From JBAZJN01 sp041651295 (GTDB lineage Bacteria > Patescibacteriota > UBA1384 > XYA2-FULL-43-10 > CAINNR01): a stretch of 9,840 nucleotides of DNA. The notes below the pieces were generated by a model. That model did no database searches and was not told the DNA's origin. It saw nothing but the letters and a program-made list of their open reading frames with translations. Location: assembly GCA_041651295.1 (NCBI GenBank), contig JBAZJN010000034.1, positions 1 through 9,840 on the forward strand, written 5' to 3'. How positions within the stretch are numbered: the stretch's first letter is position 1; each line of letters opens with the position of its first letter. This document shows, in pieces, positions 4,715 through 9,763 of the stretch. A program made the translations under genes and the position numbers.

Positions 4715-5791
4715 TTACTCGTCTGCTAGACGAAATTTCCAAATTGATATCACTAGAGTAGCAACAATCCAGGACAAAATTATGATTGCATTTTTCGGTT
4801 CAAAGAAAGGTGAATTTCCCTCAAGCATGACGCCGCGTAATATGCGAAGGAGTGGCGCTAGCGGTAAATATTGAACGATGGCATTAAGCCACTTCGGCAG
4901 CGAATCTATTGGAAAAAATACTCCGGCCAAAAACATCATCGGTATTGAAATGGCTTGCGCCATTCCCTGTGCCGCATCGGCAGTTTTCGACAGCGCGGCA
5001 ACAACAAATCCGATTGACTGGAAAAGAAATGCTCCAACAAGCGCAACCGGGATGATTACAAAGATATTACCATAGATATGGGCATCGAACAGAAACTTGC
5101 CAACCAAAAGGATGATTGAGATTTGCAGAAAATTAATTACCAACCTTGAAAGAACTTCGGCCAAGATAAATTTCCAGCTTTTAACAGGAGTGGTTGTGAT
5201 GCGTTTTAAAATTTTATCTTCTCTGTATTTTGCTAAATTAACTCCGATCCCGATAATTGACGAGTTCATTAGCGCCAAACCCAGCACACCGGCAAGGACA
5301 AAATCAAAATAACTTAATTTGCGATCCGTTACCGGTTCAAGCTGTGATGAAAAAATCGGTTTCGAATTCTGAACTTGATAATTGATTGCAGTTAAATATT
5401 GCCCAACCACACCTGACAAACTTGAGTAAACTTGGCTGCCAGGGTCGTAAATAATTTGGACTTGCTTGTTGGATGTTAAAGATATAGTCCCGAAATCTTC
5501 CGGGATATAAACGACGGCCGCAATCACACTACGCTTAATTTCATCTCGAGCCGTATCTAAATTGTCTTCTGCTTGAATTTTGAAAACACCCGACTTATCG
5601 AGGGCAGTGGTTAAACCGGTTGCAATCTGCGAATTTGATTTATTGACAACAGCAATAGTTCCAACCGTTGTGTTCTCACCGAAAAATAATCCAAAAATAA
5701 ATGTAAACATTAAAGGAAAAAATAGAACCCAAAACAAAGATTGTCGATTTCTAGCAAGCATTTTAAGATCAGAAGTAAAAAGCTTCCACAT
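4715..5791 (-). CDS. ABC-2 type exporter permease (358 aa)
   Basis: This is the membrane half of an ABC-2 exporter. A first helix (about 19-37) after the amphipathic MWKLFTSDLKMLARNRQSLF start, a large outside domain (about 40-158) and five further helices (about 162-184, 210-234, 241-267, 278-297, 334-352) match the ABC2_membrane_3 pattern. REDKILKRITTTPV (190-203) is the cytoplasmic coupling-helix motif of drug- and antibiotic-exporter permeases, and FFPIDSLPKWL (292-302) the typical turn before the last helices. Length is usual for the family. It starts one base after the ATPase stop, with GAGG of the ATPase end serving as ribosome site. The substrate cannot be read from sequence; lipids, peptides or drugs are all possible. 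Confidence 0.88.
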   Translation of the reverse strand: MWKLFTSDLKMLARNRQSLFWVLFFPLMFTFIFGLFFGENTTVGTIAVVNKSNSQIATGLTTALDKSGVFKIQAEDNLDTARDEIKRSVIAAVVYIPEDFGTISLTSNKQVQIIYDPGSQVYSSLSGVVGQYLTAINYQVQNSKPIFSSQLEPVTDRKLSYFDFVLAGVLGLALMNSSIIGIGVNLAKYREDKILKRITTTPVKSWKFILAEVLSRLVINFLQISIILLVGKFLFDAHIYGNIFVIIPVALVGAFLFQSIGFVVAALSKTADAAQGMAQAISIPMMFLAGVFFPIDSLPKWLNAIVQYLPLAPLLRILRGVMLEGNSPFFEPKNAIIILSWIVATLVISIWKFRLADE

Positions 5792-5792
5792 T

Positions 5793-6707
5793 TTAATCCT
5801 CGATGGTCTTTCCTGTTAATTCAATAAATAAATCCTCTAATGTTGCTCTGCCGGAGGTAATTGTTTCGGGTTTAATACTTTCAACAATTTTGATTGCCTC
5901 GTCTGAATCTTTTTTCTCTTTTACCCTGACAATAAAATGATTATTTTTGCCAAAAAGATTTTCAACTTTGCCCAGCTTATCAAGCTTGTTAATCGTTGTC
6001 TCTGGAACATTTTCTTTCACGAAATTAACAGTATATGGATATTCAGCCATATTCATTAACCGGTGAGTGTCATCCATAGCTAAAATTTTACCTCTCTCTA
6101 TAATTGCGATTCTGTCACAAAGAACTTCAGCCTCTTCCATGTAGTGAGTAGTCAAAATAATAGTCTTGCCCTGAGACTTAATTTTAGAGATTAGATCCCA
6201 GAGGTTGCGCCTTGCCAGCGGATCAAGACCGGTAGTCGGTTCATCCAGAAAGACCACTTCCGGGTCATTAACCAAACTGGCGACAATCGAAAAACGCTGT
6301 TTCTGGCCGCCAGAAAGGCTACCAACATAACTATTGGCTTTTTCTTTAAGATCAACCATTTCCAAAAGTCCGATCGGATCAAGCCTTTTTTGATAAAAGC
6401 TACCAAAAAGTTCCAAAATTTCCTTGAGAGTTAAAAAGCTGTAATAAGCAGACGATTGCAACTGGACCCCGATTTGCTCTTTGATGCGATCTGTATCATT
6501 TCCAAGATTACAATTTAAAACCGTGATCTCACCGGATGACGGTTTTCGCAAACCTTCCAGCATTTCAAGTGTTGTAGTTTTTCCGGCACCGTTTTCACCT
6601 AAAAGACCAAAAATCTCGCCTTTTTGCACATGAAAAGAAATCCCATCAACGGCCTTTAATTTGCCGTATGCTTTTACCAAATTTGATACATTTATAATTT
6701 TTTTCAT
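5793..6707 (-). CDS. ABC transporter ATP-binding protein (304 aa)
   Basis: It supplies ATP hydrolysis for the adjoining permease. Counting from the ATG at 6707: Walker A GENGAGKT (37-44), Q-loop around Gln82-Gln84, signature LSGGQ (131-135), Walker B VVFLDEP (151-157, Asp155, Glu156) and H-loop His188 are all intact. A C-terminal extension of about 80 residues, beta-rich with a final ATLEDLFIELTGK, is usual in DrrA-like exporters. A longer reading from 6755 is open, but the promoter (6719-6748) lies within it, so the start at 6707 is chosen. The message would begin only a few bases before this ATG and no ribosome site is seen, so translation is probably leaderless or nearly so. Confidence 0.9.
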   Translation of the reverse strand: MKKIINVSNLVKAYGKLKAVDGISFHVQKGEIFGLLGENGAGKTTTLEMLEGLRKPSSGEITVLNCNLGNDTDRIKEQIGVQLQSSAYYSFLTLKEILELFGSFYQKRLDPIGLLEMVDLKEKANSYVGSLSGGQKQRFSIVASLVNDPEVVFLDEPTTGLDPLARRNLWDLISKIKSQGKTIILTTHYMEEAEVLCDRIAIIERGKILAMDDTHRLMNMAEYPYTVNFVKENVPETTINKLDKLGKVENLFGKNNHFIVRVKEKKDSDEAIKIVESIKPETITSGRATLEDLFIELTGKTIED

Positions 6708-6718
6708 CTCAGATTTAT

Positions 6719-6748
6719 ATAATAGCAAGAAAAAATAGATATTGACAA
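6719..6748 (-). promoter_or_regulatory. Promoter of the ABC exporter operon
   Basis: On minus, TTGTCA (6748-6743) and TATTAT (6724-6719) are 18 bases apart, with TG one base upstream of the -10. Only 11 bases separate the -10 from the ATG, so transcription should start within about five bases of the start codon. Confidence 0.65.
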
Positions 6749-6775
6749 GTCCCAAAATTAGCGAGAGAATCTAAT

Positions 6776-7046
6776 CGCGCGCAGCCATTAGCAACTTCGA
6801 TCTAGTGTTCATTCCATTTGATACAACGGATCGCAGCAAGGTTACAAAGTCTGCAACAACATCTCATTCGCGCGCTATCACGATATCCACCAGCTCTGAG
6901 CCTCGACTCTTTTAGCGAGGGCTGTCCTCGGAGCTTTGCGACGGGTCGACTCTGGCCCAATAAGCGGCCCCTCCGGCGGCGGGACTATCTCCCGACCAAC
7001 CGCCGGAGGTCAGGAACTCAACCGAGCACTGCTCGATGTCTCACAC
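6776..7046 (+). other. GC-rich stretch without a convincing gene; hairpin-rich, possible ncRNA from about 6900
   Basis: Open frames cross this stretch but read as Arg/Ser/Pro-rich low-likelihood peptides without ribosome sites, and one runs through the terminator. The part from 6900 on is full of stems: CCTCG/CGAGG (6901-6905 with 6916-6920), the nested hairpin at 6970-7009, and CGAGC/GCTCG near 7023. It ends in a short terminator (7047-7065), so a plus-strand RNA of about 165 bases is possible. No clear promoter was found. Composition agrees with the pilin gene downstream and not with the AT-rich backbone. Confidence 0.35.
6970..7009. repeat. Nested GC-rich hairpin
   Basis: CCTCCGGCGG (6970-6979) pairs with CCGCCGGAGG (7000-7009), and inside it CGGGA (6980-6984) stacks on with TCCCG (6990-6994), leaving a five-base bulge (ACCAA) on the 3' side. 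Fifteen base pairs, mostly GC, make this the most stable structure seen in the window. Confidence 0.7.
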
Positions 7047-7065
7047 CGGCTTTTGCCGTTTTTTT
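7047..7065 (+). terminator. Short terminator upstream of the pilin promoter
   Basis: CGGC (7047-7050) pairs with GCCG (7055-7058) across TTTT, followed by seven T residues. The stem is short, so efficiency is uncertain. Confidence 0.5.
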
Positions 7066-7066
7066 C

Positions 7067-7095
7067 TTGCGGAAAAAGCAAATATATGCTAGAGT
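7067..7095 (+). promoter_or_regulatory. Promoter of the Flp-type pilin gene
   Basis: TTGCGG (7067-7072) and TAGAGT (7090-7095) are 17 bases apart, with TG one base upstream of the -10. The predicted start near 7102 leaves a leader of about 43 bases that carries GGGAGG (7133-7138). Confidence 0.6.
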
Positions 7096-7144
7096 CGTCA
7101 CATAGTAGAGACGCTTATCTGCCATTACATTTGGGAGGATGATG

Positions 7145-7282
7145 ATGTACTACGCGCTGTGGCACGATGAAGAAGGACTGACGACCGTGGAATACGCCCT
7201 GTTGCTGGTGTTGGTCTTGATCGCGGCCATTGCTGCCTGGGTCACGCTCGATGGCAAGACCTCAATCACACCGAGCAGCTAG
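7145..7282 (+). CDS. Flp/Fap-type class IVb pilin precursor (45 aa)
   Basis: The product begins MYYALWHDEEGLTTVEYALL. A short charged leader ends in Gly11; prepilin peptidase should cut after it, giving a mature N-terminus LTTVEY with Glu5 and Tyr6, the signature pair of Flp pilins, followed by one hydrophobic helix (about 17-35) and a short polar tail. Size is usual for the family. Three consecutive in-frame ATGs stand at 7139, 7142 and 7145; the third is preferred because GGGAGG then lies six bases away. Such pilins build tight-adherence pili and need a tad/pil assembly system and peptidase, none of which is in this window. Codons are GC-rich, unlike the backbone, so transfer is likely. Confidence 0.82.
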   Translation: MYYALWHDEEGLTTVEYALLLVLVLIAAIAAWVTLDGKTSITPSS

Positions 7283-7297
7283 GCGGCGGACTGTGGA

Positions 7298-7322
7298 GGC
7301 TATGGGGCTAAGCCATTTTTTT
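7298..7322 (+). terminator. Terminator of the pilin gene
   Basis: GGCT (7298-7301) pairs with AGCC (7311-7314); an alternative is ATGG/CCAT (7302-7305 with 7313-7316). Seven T residues follow. It lies 15 bases after the pilin stop. Confidence 0.6.
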
Positions 7323-7340
7323 ATTCCAAGACAGCGAACA

Positions 7341-7459
7341 CCACGGCTTCTAGCCGTGGGGAAGTGATTCAATAGACCGGCCGAAAGCCATAACCCAAGG
7401 GGTCCCCTTCGGGGCAAGGCGGAATAGTACCAGCAGGGCTCAAGCCCGTGGGTATCTAT
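7341..7459 (+). ncRNA. Structured element resembling an IS200/IS605 right end or omega/HEARO-like RNA
   Basis: The segment opens with CCACGGCT/AGCCGTGG (7341-7359, three-base loop) followed by GGAAGTGATTCAA, a form known to me from the subterminal hairpins at the right ends of IS200/IS605-type elements. It continues with GGC-CGAAA-GCC (7379-7389), CCCC-TTC-GGGG (about 7404-7414), the unpaired GGCGGAATA, and GGGCT/AGCCC (7436-7445) closed by ACC/GGT. No TnpA, TnpB or IscB gene is present within the window, so this would be an orphan. The strand is uncertain, because the stems read on both. The match is from memory of motif style, not from a search. Confidence 0.35.
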
Positions 7460-7517
7460 AACAAGATATAAATAGCTCCGCGAAGCGAATACAAGGCGTT
7501 AAAAGCTTCGCTTATAC

Positions 7518-7558
7518 AAAAAAAATCACTGATTGATGCAATCTCCCAGTGATTTTTT
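7518..7558. terminator. Terminator of the RRM protein gene (bidirectional)
   Basis: AAAAAATCACTG and CAGTGATTTTTT (ending 7558) pair around a 15-base loop, with a T-tract on either strand. It lies about ten bases past the minus-strand RRM gene. Just beyond, GCGAAGC (7480-7486) also mirrors GCTTCGC (7505-7511). Confidence 0.8.
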
Positions 7559-7567
7559 ATTTGAAGA

Positions 7568-8017
7568 CTAGTATCGGTTGTTAAATCCACCGCGTCTGTC
7601 GTTGTCTCTGTCATTGCGCTCGACTTTTGGTCGTGCAATATTAACAACAATTTTGCGGCCATCAACATCTTGGCCATTCATTGCTTCAATCGCTTTTTCT
7701 GCTTGCGCAGGATCGGCAACTGTTACAAATCCAAAACCTTTTGATCTGCCTTCGTTGAACTTATCGGTAATTACAACCGCTTCAACAACCTCAACGCCAT
7801 TGATAGCTGAGAAAACCTCACCTAATTTAGCGTTGTCGACTGAGAAAGGAAGGTTACCAACGTAGAGTTTTGAGCCCTCTACTTGACCTTCTGCAGCTCT
7901 TGCTGGCTTTGCGGCCGGCATTTCATCTACAGAATCATCTTTGACATCAGCTACATCTTCAACTACTTCATCAGTAGCTTCTTCTGCAACATCCATGTCT
8001 TTGTCATCATCACTCAT
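7568..8017 (-). CDS. RRM-domain RNA-binding protein (149 aa)
   Basis: A single RNA recognition motif occupies about residues 50-129: RNP2 is LYVGNL (51-56) and RNP1 is KGFGFVTV (93-100), with the two Phe residues that stack on RNA. Before it lies an acidic, probably disordered arm (1-47, almost all Asp, Glu, Val and Ala), and after it a short Arg/Asp/Gly tail (DRDNDRRGGFNNRY). Bacterial single-RRM proteins of this type bind single-stranded RNA and act as chaperones, often in the cold. The acidic N-arm is longer than in the cyanobacterial Rbp proteins. AAGGA before the ATG fixes the start. The gene has its own promoter, a leader of about 120 bases with a hairpin (8030-8043) beside the ribosome site, and a strong terminator. 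Confidence 0.9.
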   Translation of the reverse strand: MSDDDKDMDVAEEATDEVVEDVADVKDDSVDEMPAAKPARAAEGQVEGSKLYVGNLPFSVDNAKLGEVFSAINGVEVVEAVVITDKFNEGRSKGFGFVTVADPAQAEKAIEAMNGQDVDGRKIVVNIARPKVERNDRDNDRRGGFNNRY

Positions 8018-8029
8018 TCAAATCCTTTT

Positions 8030-8043
8030 CCCCGATTCCGGGG
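8030..8043 (-). promoter_or_regulatory. Leader hairpin next to the RRM gene's ribosome site
   Basis: CCCCG and CGGGG pair around four bases, ending two bases before the AAGGA ribosome site (8023-8027). It has no T-run after it on this strand, so a role in translation or stability is more likely than termination. Confidence 0.4.
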
Positions 8044-8145
8044 CAATTACAATTTCGATCGACCCAAGTTGTTCCAAACGCCTTTCGTTTACCAAAGAGT
8101 ACAAACTCCCCTAAAACTCTAAGAGTCGTTCCAACTTTCATAAGA

Positions 8146-8174
8146 AGTTTATCAGAGTAATATAAGCGTGTCAA
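8146..8174 (-). promoter_or_regulatory. Promoter of the RRM protein gene
   Basis: On minus, TTGACA (8174-8169) and TAAACT (8151-8146) are exactly 17 bases apart, with TG one base upstream of the -10. The start should be near 8138, leaving a leader of about 120 bases. Confidence 0.75.
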
Positions 8175-8175
8175 C

Positions 8176-8205
8176 AAAAAAACATCAACTTCTTGATATT
8201 TTTTT
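8176..8205. terminator. Terminator after the tRNA/RNA block (bidirectional)
   Basis: ATCAA (8184-8188) pairs with TTGAT (8193-8197) across CTTC, extended by A-tract/T-tract arms with one mismatch. On minus it would end transcripts coming from tRNA-Gln and the structured region, directly before the RRM promoter. Confidence 0.7.
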
Positions 8206-8235
8206 GGTCCCGGGTGGAGATCTCGAGCGCCTATC
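8205..8235 (-). pseudogene. tRNA 3'-end-like relic
   Basis: Read on minus, this stretch ends in CCCGGGACCA and contains a T-loop-like TCGAGATC, closely resembling the T-arm, acceptor strand and CCA of tRNA-Gln at 8365-8395, with one inserted and one missing base and a few changes. No matching 5' acceptor strand (CCCGGGT) lies in the next 130 bases upstream, so it is not a complete tRNA. Confidence 0.4.
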
Positions 8236-8240
8236 GGCTT

Positions 8241-8295
8241 ACAGAAACCCACGGTTTCTGTTATCTTCCTCTGCGGGAAAACAGCTGTTTTCCCG
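8241..8295. repeat. Two perfect hairpins in a geneless stretch
   Basis: ACAGAAACC (8241-8249) mirrors GGTTTCTGT (8253-8261) across three bases, and CGGGAAAA-CAGCTG-TTTTCCCG (8274-8295) is a perfect 22-base palindrome. The surrounding stretch from 8206 to 8326 holds no convincing gene and lies between the tRNA-Gln and the terminator at 8176-8205, so it may be part of a longer processed transcript. Confidence 0.55.
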
Positions 8296-8326
8296 ACCCC
8301 TTTCGTGTTCGAATCTTAACTGCTTG

Positions 8327-8367
8327 CCAAAGAAAAAATACCAGATAAACTGGCATTCTTTCTTTGG
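8327..8367 (-). terminator. Hairpin at the tRNA-Gln 3' end, probable terminator or processing stem
   Basis: An 18-pair stem with two mismatches runs from 8327 to 8367. On the minus strand its first bases are the CCA of the tRNA, and its 3' arm is the U-rich CTGGTATTTTTTCTTTGG. It may stop transcription or present the 3' end for trimming. Confidence 0.55.
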
Positions 8368-8438
8368 TTCCCGGGTAGAGATTCGAACTCCAATTGACTG
8401 GACCAAAACCAGCTGTCCTACCATTAGACGACCCGGGA
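8365..8438 (-). tRNA. tRNA-Gln (anticodon UUG)
   Basis: The 74-base gene folds as a standard cloverleaf: acceptor TCCCGGG with CCCGGGA, a D-arm with AATGGTA loop, an anticodon stem GCTGG/CCAGT enclosing TTTTGGT, a four-base variable loop and the T-loop TTCGAAT. The anticodon UUG lies at 8406-8404 and reads CAA/CAG. The CCA end is encoded. It lies downstream of rnpB on the same strand, and its CCA is the first part of the hairpin at 8327-8367. The isoacceptor call depends on loop placement, which is unambiguous here. Confidence 0.93.
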
Positions 8439-8489
8439 TTACAGAAGTTACATTAGCAGAATTAAGCTTGAAAATCTAGTATTAAAAAA

Positions 8490-8815
8490 GCCTTAAGCAG
8501 TTAATAAGCCGGGTTTTGTTTAGATGACATCTATCTACGCGTGAAGGCCCAAGGTCATCACCCGAGCAGGGTTTGATGATAGCGGGTCCGCTCCACTTGC
8601 ACCAGACGAGGCTTGCCACAGACGATGATTGCTCACCGAACGCGTGCGCTCTTACCACACGATTTCAACCTTACCGATCCGATTGCTCGGATTTAGGCGG
8701 TATATTTTCTGTTGCGCTTTTCTCAAAGCTCACACCTTGCTCATTTTCACGAGCGTCATGCTCAATGGTGCCCGGACTTTCCTTCCCTTGCGGGGTCATC
8801 CTAACTACTTAAGGC
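8490..8815 (-). ncRNA. rnpB: RNase P RNA
   Basis: The catalytic RNA of RNase P, which trims the 5' ends of pre-tRNAs. On the minus strand the conserved GGAAGGAAAGTCCGGGC block lies near the 5' end and ACAAAACCCGGCTTA near the 3' end; these are the two strands around helix P4. The internal GTGGTAAGAGCGCAC matches the conserved region of bacterial type A RNAs. The ends GCCTTAAGTAGTTA (from 8815) and TAACTGCTTAAGGC (to 8490) form P1, which with the six T residues at 8489-8484 also serves as the terminator. The length, about 326 bases, is a little short for the type. The promoter is at 8822-8849. Confidence 0.93.
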
Positions 8816-8821
8816 ACCATT

Positions 8822-8849
8822 ATTATATCAAATTGAGTCTATTTGTCAA
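8822..8849 (-). promoter_or_regulatory. Promoter of rnpB
   Basis: On minus, consensus TTGACA (8849-8844) and TATAAT (8827-8822) are 16 bases apart, with TG one base upstream. Start is expected at about 8815, exactly where P1 begins. It is one of the strongest promoters in the window, as suits a stable RNA. Confidence 0.85.
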
Positions 8850-8870
8850 TATTTTCACTGATGATATACT
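8843..8870 (+). promoter_or_regulatory. Promoter of the methyltransferase gene
   Basis: TTGTCA (8843-8848) and TATACT (8865-8870) are 16 bases apart, with TG one base upstream. The -35 overlaps that of rnpB on the other strand by five bases. Only six bases separate the -10 from the ATG at 8877, so transcription should begin at the start codon itself. Confidence 0.7.
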
Positions 8871-8876
8871 AAAAAT

Positions 8877-9431
8877 ATGCTGATATTTGAAATTGCGTTT
8901 GGCCTAATAATTTTAGGATTAATTTTTTGGCTAGCATCGCATCTTTATTCATCGATTTTTTATGTTCCATATGTTAATTCCTCTAGCCAGGCAATTCGAG
9001 ACGCTTTAAAATTGGCAAAATTAAAAAGGGGTCAGACATTACTTGATCTTGGTTGTGGTCGCGGTGACGCGCTGGTTATCGCCGTCCGGGATTTTGGGGC
9101 CAAAGCTATCGGATATGAAATTTCACCTTTCCCCTATTTTTTAGCCAAAATCAGATCACTGAAATACCCAAATATCTCGGTTTACAGAAGGGATATTGAA
9201 ATCGCCGGAGATGACATCAAAAAGGCAGATGTAATCTATTTGTATCTTTTTAATTCCGTACTGGCCAGAATCGAAAATCAAATCTTTTCTGGCCTAAATA
9301 CCAAAACTAAAATCGTCTCGTTGGCTTTCATGTTTAAAAAACACCAACCGATTAAATCGGCTGAAACACAAAACCTTTCAATTAAAACAAAGGTTTATCT
9401 TTATAAGAAAACTGCCCGATTGGGGCAGTAG
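8877..9431 (+). CDS. Membrane-anchored class I SAM methyltransferase, FAM173-like (184 aa)
   Basis: One N-terminal membrane helix (about 5-24) leads into the VPYV segment and a compact Rossmann methyltransferase domain. Motif I is LLDLGCGRGDA (55-65), the acidic SAM-ribose ligand is Glu81 in GYEISPF, and ADVIYLYLF (117-125) corresponds to the motif IV strand. Architecture and motifs fit the FAM173 family, whose eukaryotic members trimethylate lysine on mitochondrial proteins; the bacterial substrate is unknown. The domain is short at its C-terminus, as usual in this family. No ribosome site precedes the ATG, and the promoter sits so close that a leaderless message is expected. The stop overlaps the stem of the minus-strand terminator at 9401-9429. 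Confidence 0.82.
   Translation: MLIFEIAFGLIILGLIFWLASHLYSSIFYVPYVNSSSQAIRDALKLAKLKRGQTLLDLGCGRGDALVIAVRDFGAKAIGYEISPFPYFLAKIRSLKYPNISVYRRDIEIAGDDIKKADVIYLYLFNSVLARIENQIFSGLNTKTKIVSLAFMFKKHQPIKSAETQNLSIKTKVYLYKKTARLGQ
9401..9429 (-). terminator. Terminator of the minus-strand coiled-coil gene
   Basis: On minus, ACTGCCC (9429-9423) pairs with GGGCAGT (9417-9411) across five bases, followed by TTTTCTTATA (9410-9401). The hairpin lies inside the last codons of the plus-strand methyltransferase gene and has no T-run on plus. Confidence 0.7.
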
Positions 9432-9463
9432 TGGTCTGGTACCGAATCCCTCTGGTGCTACTT

Positions 9464-9718
9464 CTAGTCACCAGAAATTGTCGGGGCACTGCTGGCAGTC
9501 AACCGCCCCAGAGGAAGCTGGGACAGGTCAACCGAGAGATCTCTTGCCATTTTGTCCTCCCACGCTTTTCTATCATCCAGTTCCATCTGCAAAACGACGA
9601 CACGATTCTCGAGCTGGCGAATCTCTATCCTGAGACGGTTATTCTCTGCCCTGAGCCTTCTGTTCGTCGCCGAGAGTCCGCCAGGATACTCGCAAAAGTT
9701 GGCCGTCGCACAAGTCAC
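9464..9718 (-). CDS. Small coiled-coil protein, GC-rich cassette gene (about 84 aa)
   Basis: Residues 17-50 form a clear heptad pattern (LRAENNRLRIEIRQLENRV, then LQMEL), so a leucine-zipper-like dimer is expected; the C-terminal third is polar and probably loose. No membrane segment. I recognise no family. The start is doubtful: the first possible codon is a GTG at 9718, without a ribosome site, directly after an in-frame TGA. An ATG at 9755 opens a nine-codon frame (MKNALDSER) that would join this gene if one base were added, so a frameshift may have split the true N-terminus. Codons are GC-rich, unlike the neighbouring methyltransferase. A terminator (9401-9429) fits this direction. The opposite-strand frame in the same place lacks protein-like features. 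Confidence 0.55.
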   Translation of the reverse strand: MTCATANFCEYPGGLSATNRRLRAENNRLRIEIRQLENRVVVLQMELDDRKAWEDKMARDLSVDLSQLPLGRLTASSAPTISGD

Positions 9719-9741
9719 CGTTCAGAATCGAGTGCGTTTTT

Positions 9742-9755
9742 CATCAAATTTGATG
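9742..9755. repeat. 14-bp perfect palindrome upstream of the coiled-coil gene
   Basis: CATCAAATTTGATG is fully self-complementary and lies at the outer edge of the third GC-rich patch. It shares the TTTGATGC word with the palindrome at 774-811. It could be an operator of the minus-strand gene. Confidence 0.45.
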
Positions 9756-9763
9756 CCTAAAAT

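Noticed and set aside
6708..6755. 16-residue N-terminal extension of the ABC ATPase
   Set aside because: The extension is hydrophobic and unlike ABC ATPases, and it covers the promoter that lies 11 bases before the inner ATG.
6742..6766. TTGACA on the plus strand at 6742-6747 as promoter of the hairpin-rich stretch
   Set aside because: No acceptable -10 occurs 16-18 bases downstream (GAGAAT or AGAATC), and the same bases are explained by the minus-strand exporter promoter.
6818..7105. 95-aa plus-strand frame in the GC-rich stretch before the pilin
   Set aside because: It would start on a TTG without ribosome site, runs through a terminator and the pilin promoter, and its Arg/Pro/Ser-rich sequence looks like a GC-rich chance frame.
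7139..7144. First two of three in-frame ATGs of the pilin gene as the start
   Set aside because: They lie zero and three bases after GGGAGG, too close for efficient initiation; the third has a normal six-base gap. Earlier starts would add only two Met residues.
8168..8479. Overlapping frames on both strands across the tRNA-Gln region
   Set aside because: They run through the tRNA cloverleaf and its hairpins and show no protein features.
8573..8883. Two plus-strand frames across rnpB
   Set aside because: They are antisense to conserved RNase P RNA blocks, and their products show no domain.
9371..9396. AAACCTTT/AAAGGTTT inverted repeat as a methyltransferase terminator
   Set aside because: It lies within the coding region, is purely A/T-rich apart from two pairs, and has no T-run after it on plus.
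9431..9760. 109-aa plus-strand frame starting GTG at the methyltransferase stop and ending just before a terminator
   Set aside because: No ribosome site, low-complexity Arg/Ser-rich product without domain features, and the opposite strand carries a regular heptad coiled coil with a fitting terminator. The nearness of the plus terminator is better explained by the methyltransferase transcript.
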